A stretch of DNA of 6,406 nt, taken from positions 1 to 6,406 of the forward strand of contig DAOVCM010000055.1 of the NCBI GenBank assembly GCA_030670015.1, written 5' to 3'. Position 1 is the first letter of the stretch; each line of letters begins with the position of its first letter. The notes beneath the pieces are model-generated. The model was not told the DNA's origin. It saw only the letters and a program-made list of their open reading frames with translations, and searched no databases. The DNA comes from Candidatus Bathyarchaeota archaeon. Lineage in GTDB: Archaea; Thermoproteota; Bathyarchaeia; TCS64. Below, piece by piece: positions 4,669 through 6,406 of the stretch. The translations under genes were made by a program, and so were the position numbers.

Positions 4669-5421
4669 ATGACCGATATGCCCATCCTGTTTCTACCTGA
4701 AAAACAGATTGAATGTGAACTTGTCAGCTTTGATATGACGGGTACTTTGATCGACTTGGCGAGGTTGCATGCACGGGCAAAATCAAGAGCTCAAGTCCTT
4801 ACCAAACTCATCGGTGACGAAGCCGTCATCAACTGGGCGAAGCTTTCAGGGGTAGATCTTGTGACTTGGGAAACTGATGAGGACGGACCCCTCGCGAAGG
4901 CCCCTAGGCGAGAAGACCTGATCGTCGCTGCAACAGCAATATATCTCACAGGACAGAGGTGGGAAAAGGCGAGGGAGCTTGCAAGGAGGGTTTATGACGA
5001 AGCCGATAGAAAGTTAGCCAATTCGTACAAACCTGCTCTGTTCAAAGGGGTTGAGGATGTCCTGAGAAGGCTCAAGGCTGACGGTATGAAGCTGGCGATT
5101 GCTACTAACGATCGACGTGCAGACGCTGAAGAAACCATGAAGGCTGTGGGAGTGCACGACCTGTTCGACATCTACGTTGGCGCGGATGATGTTGAGAACC
5201 CTAAGCCTTCACCGGAAATGATACTATTAGCGTGCGAGAGGTGTAGATGCACACCTTCTGAGTCAGTCTACATAGGGGATCAAGCATCCGACCTGAGGGC
5301 TGGGAGGGCGGCTGGAGTGAAGGCTGTGATCGCCGTCAGTTTAGGAGTTGAGTTGGTACCTGAGCTCCAGGTTCTAGCCGACATCGTTATCAGATCTGTA
5401 GGTGATATTCGAGTAAACTGA
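4669..5421 (+). CDS. HAD-superfamily hydrolase with a DxT first motif
   Basis: The 250 residues contain all four HAD motifs. Motif I is VSFDMTGTLID (19-29), with nucleophile Asp22. Motif II is LAIATND (142-148). Motif III is Lys179 in NPKPSPE. Motif IV is YIGDQASDLRAG (201-212), with Asp204 and Asp208. A helical cap (about 30-120) sits between motif I and the core, placing it in the subclass I, beta-phosphoglucomutase/phosphoglycolate-phosphatase-like group. The core contains VGADDVENPKPSPEM and a C-terminal 'AGRAAGVKAVIAVSLG' typical of phosphatases. Position Asp+2, which is Asp in ordinary phosphatases and acts as general acid/base, is Thr24 here, as in P-type ATPases; phosphonatases have Ala there. 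The substrate cannot be assigned, and simple phosphatase chemistry may be modified. The start could be ATG 4669 or ATG 4678. The gene lies 90 bp before the NAD(P)H-hydrate repair gene, which has its own promoter, so a functional link is only possible. Confidence 0.88.
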   Translation: MTDMPILFLPEKQIECELVSFDMTGTLIDLARLHARAKSRAQVLTKLIGDEAVINWAKLSGVDLVTWETDEDGPLAKAPRREDLIVAATAIYLTGQRWEKARELARRVYDEADRKLANSYKPALFKGVEDVLRRLKADGMKLAIATNDRRADAEETMKAVGVHDLFDIYVGADDVENPKPSPEMILLACERCRCTPSESVYIGDQASDLRAGRAAGVKAVIAVSLGVELVPELQVLADIVIRSVGDIRVN

Positions 5422-5471
5422 TCGTTTTCCATTGTCTGGGCTATGTGTGTGTCGCCCACAAGGCGAGATGC

Positions 5472-5479
5472 TTAAAATA
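5472..5479 (+). promoter_or_regulatory. TATA-like box of the NAD(P)H-hydrate repair gene
   Basis: TTAAAATA is centred about 37 bases before the TTG at 5512. It predicts transcription starting near 5502, within or next to the GAGGG ribosome-binding site at 5502-5506. A short-leader mRNA separate from the HAD gene is therefore likely. Confidence 0.4.
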
Positions 5480-5511
5480 TCCATTGATCCTAATGAGGGT
5501 TGAGGGCTTAC

Positions 5512-6406
5512 TTGATTCTCGACGATTTCCTTTCATCCAGGGAAATAAGGGCGGTGGAGATGAACGCCGATTACCTCGGAGTCTCTAGGCTCCAGCTCAT
5601 GGAGAACGCAGGTCGGGCTGTGGCGGAAGCGGTTAAAGACAGGTTTGAAGTGAAGACGAAAGTGGTCATCGTCTGCGGCTTGGGTGGCAACGGTGGAGAC
5701 GGCTTCGTGGCTGCAAGACACCTGGCTGGGACTGGATACTCCGTCGAGATTCTCCTTCTGGGAAAACCGGGTAACATCCGGTCGGATGAGGCCCTTGTAA
5801 ACTGGAAAGCTCTGAAGAACATGAGAAGCAGCATATCGGTCCGAGAGATCCACGACTCAGCGGATGTCTCTCCACTCAAGGCAGGTGTAATCATAGACGC
5901 GCTCATAGGAACAGGGGTGAAAGGCGCTCTCTCGTCTCCTTACAAGGAAATGGTACAGGCAATTAACGGCTCAGAGGGTTTCAAGATCGCCGTTGACGTA
6001 CCCACGGGTGTCGAGTCCGACTCGGGCAGCATTCACGGGGAGGCCGTCGCCGCTGATTTAACCCTTACTTTTCACAAGCCGAAAACTGGATTTGCGGAAG
6101 CGGGCACAAATCTCGGTCAACTGGATGTAGCATCTATAGGTATTCCACCGGAGGCTGAGAAGTATGCCGGGCCGGGAGATGTATACCTTGCCTCGAAGCG
6201 CCGCGCACCTGAGGCACACAAGGGTGATTTTGGACGCCTCCTCGTGATAGGGGGGAGCGAGACCTATTCAGGCGCACCCGCGCTGACAGCCATGGGAGCA
6301 TATGCCACTGGCGTGGACATTGTGTACGTGGTCGCGCCGGAAACGGCGGCTTCGATCATAGCTGGTTTCTCCCCAAGCATCATAACGGTGAAGCTCAAGG
6401 GAACCA
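5512..6406 (+). CDS. nnr: Bifunctional NAD(P)H-hydrate epimerase/ADP-dependent dehydratase, N-terminal part (cut by window edge)
   Basis: The enzyme repairs damaged hydrated NADH and NADPH. The N-terminal domain interconverts the R and S epimers, and the C-terminal domain dehydrates the S form using ADP in archaea and bacteria. The 298 visible residues start with LSSREIRAVEMNADYLGVS and LMENAGRAVAE (29-39). The epimerase signature GLGGNGGDGFVAARHL (56-71) follows, then IIDALIGTGVKG (127-138), FKIAVDVPTGVESDSG (157-172) and TLTFHKPKTGF (184-194). A linker leads into the kinase-like dehydratase domain from about 235 (HKGDFGRLLVIGGSETYSGAPALT). The frame stays open to the window end, so about 200 residues lie beyond. 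The start is TTG 5512, with GAGGG at 5502-5506, five bases upstream. A second TTG (5500) has no room for a ribosome-binding site, TGA at 5494 closes the frame, and the next ATG (5560) would cut the first helix. Confidence 0.95.
   Translation, partial: MILDDFLSSREIRAVEMNADYLGVSRLQLMENAGRAVAEAVKDRFEVKTKVVIVCGLGGNGGDGFVAARHLAGTGYSVEILLLGKPGNIRSDEALVNWKALKNMRSSISVREIHDSADVSPLKAGVIIDALIGTGVKGALSSPYKEMVQAINGSEGFKIAVDVPTGVESDSGSIHGEAVAADLTLTFHKPKTGFAEAGTNLGQLDVASIGIPPEAEKYAGPGDVYLASKRRAPEAHKGDFGRLLVIGGSETYSGAPALTAMGAYATGVDIVYVVAPETAASIIAGFSPSIITVKLKGT

Noticed and set aside
5533..5906. Minus-strand ORFs of 69-111 codons opposite nnr
   Set aside because: Antisense to conserved epimerase motifs; translations look random.
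1..6406. CRISPR array, tRNA or rRNA gene, insertion sequence
   Set aside because: No regularly spaced repeats, cloverleaf, conserved rRNA sequence or transposase motif was seen on either strand.

Overview
The window reads as a piece of an archaeal chromosome. Evidence: the start of a 20S proteasome alpha subunit, a complete TiaS (the tRNA-Ile2 agmatinylcytidine synthetase found only in archaea), an HTH-CBS regulator and a stand-alone Lrp/AsnC ligand-binding protein of archaeal type, a fused NAD(P)H-hydrate repair enzyme, and TATA-type promoter boxes rather than -35/-10 boxes. Several genes start with GTG or TTG. Gene content would suit a TACK-like or Bathyarchaeia-like lineage, but that placement is inference only.

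Layout. Positions 1-155 (minus) hold the N-terminus of a proteasome alpha subunit that runs off the left edge. Positions 276-1224 (minus) are a compact AT-rich block: a conserved-looking ~100-residue protein, a probable antitoxin and a RelE/ParE-type toxin, each overlapping the next by 4 bases. The first gene appears to have lost its proper start to an in-frame TGA. Positions 1225-1575 are AT-rich with only a tiny possible ORF. Positions 1576-1995 (plus) hold a piece of a DUF4438-type protein lacking both ends. Convergent to it, 1960-3288 (minus) encodes full-length TiaS.

The 264-bp divergent intergenic region 3289-3552 carries promoters for TiaS and for an XRE-HTH plus two-CBS-domain regulator (3553-4110, plus). 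Near the predicted transcription start of the regulator lies a triple GAGTG/CACTC motif that may be its operator. A 75-residue Lrp-type effector-binding protein without a DNA-binding domain follows (4236-4463, minus). Then come a HAD-superfamily hydrolase with a non-standard first motif (4669-5421, plus) and the start of a bifunctional NAD(P)H-hydrate epimerase/dehydratase (from 5512, plus, running off the right edge).

The genes do not form one pathway. They are mostly single housekeeping units (protein turnover, decoding, cofactor repair, small-ligand sensing), with an accessory, partly decayed segment between the proteasome gene and tiaS. No CRISPR array, rRNA, recognisable tRNA or transposase was seen. 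The points most worth checking are the interrupted first gene of the toxin operon, the altered YDR gate motif of the proteasome subunit, and the CBS regulator's candidate operator.
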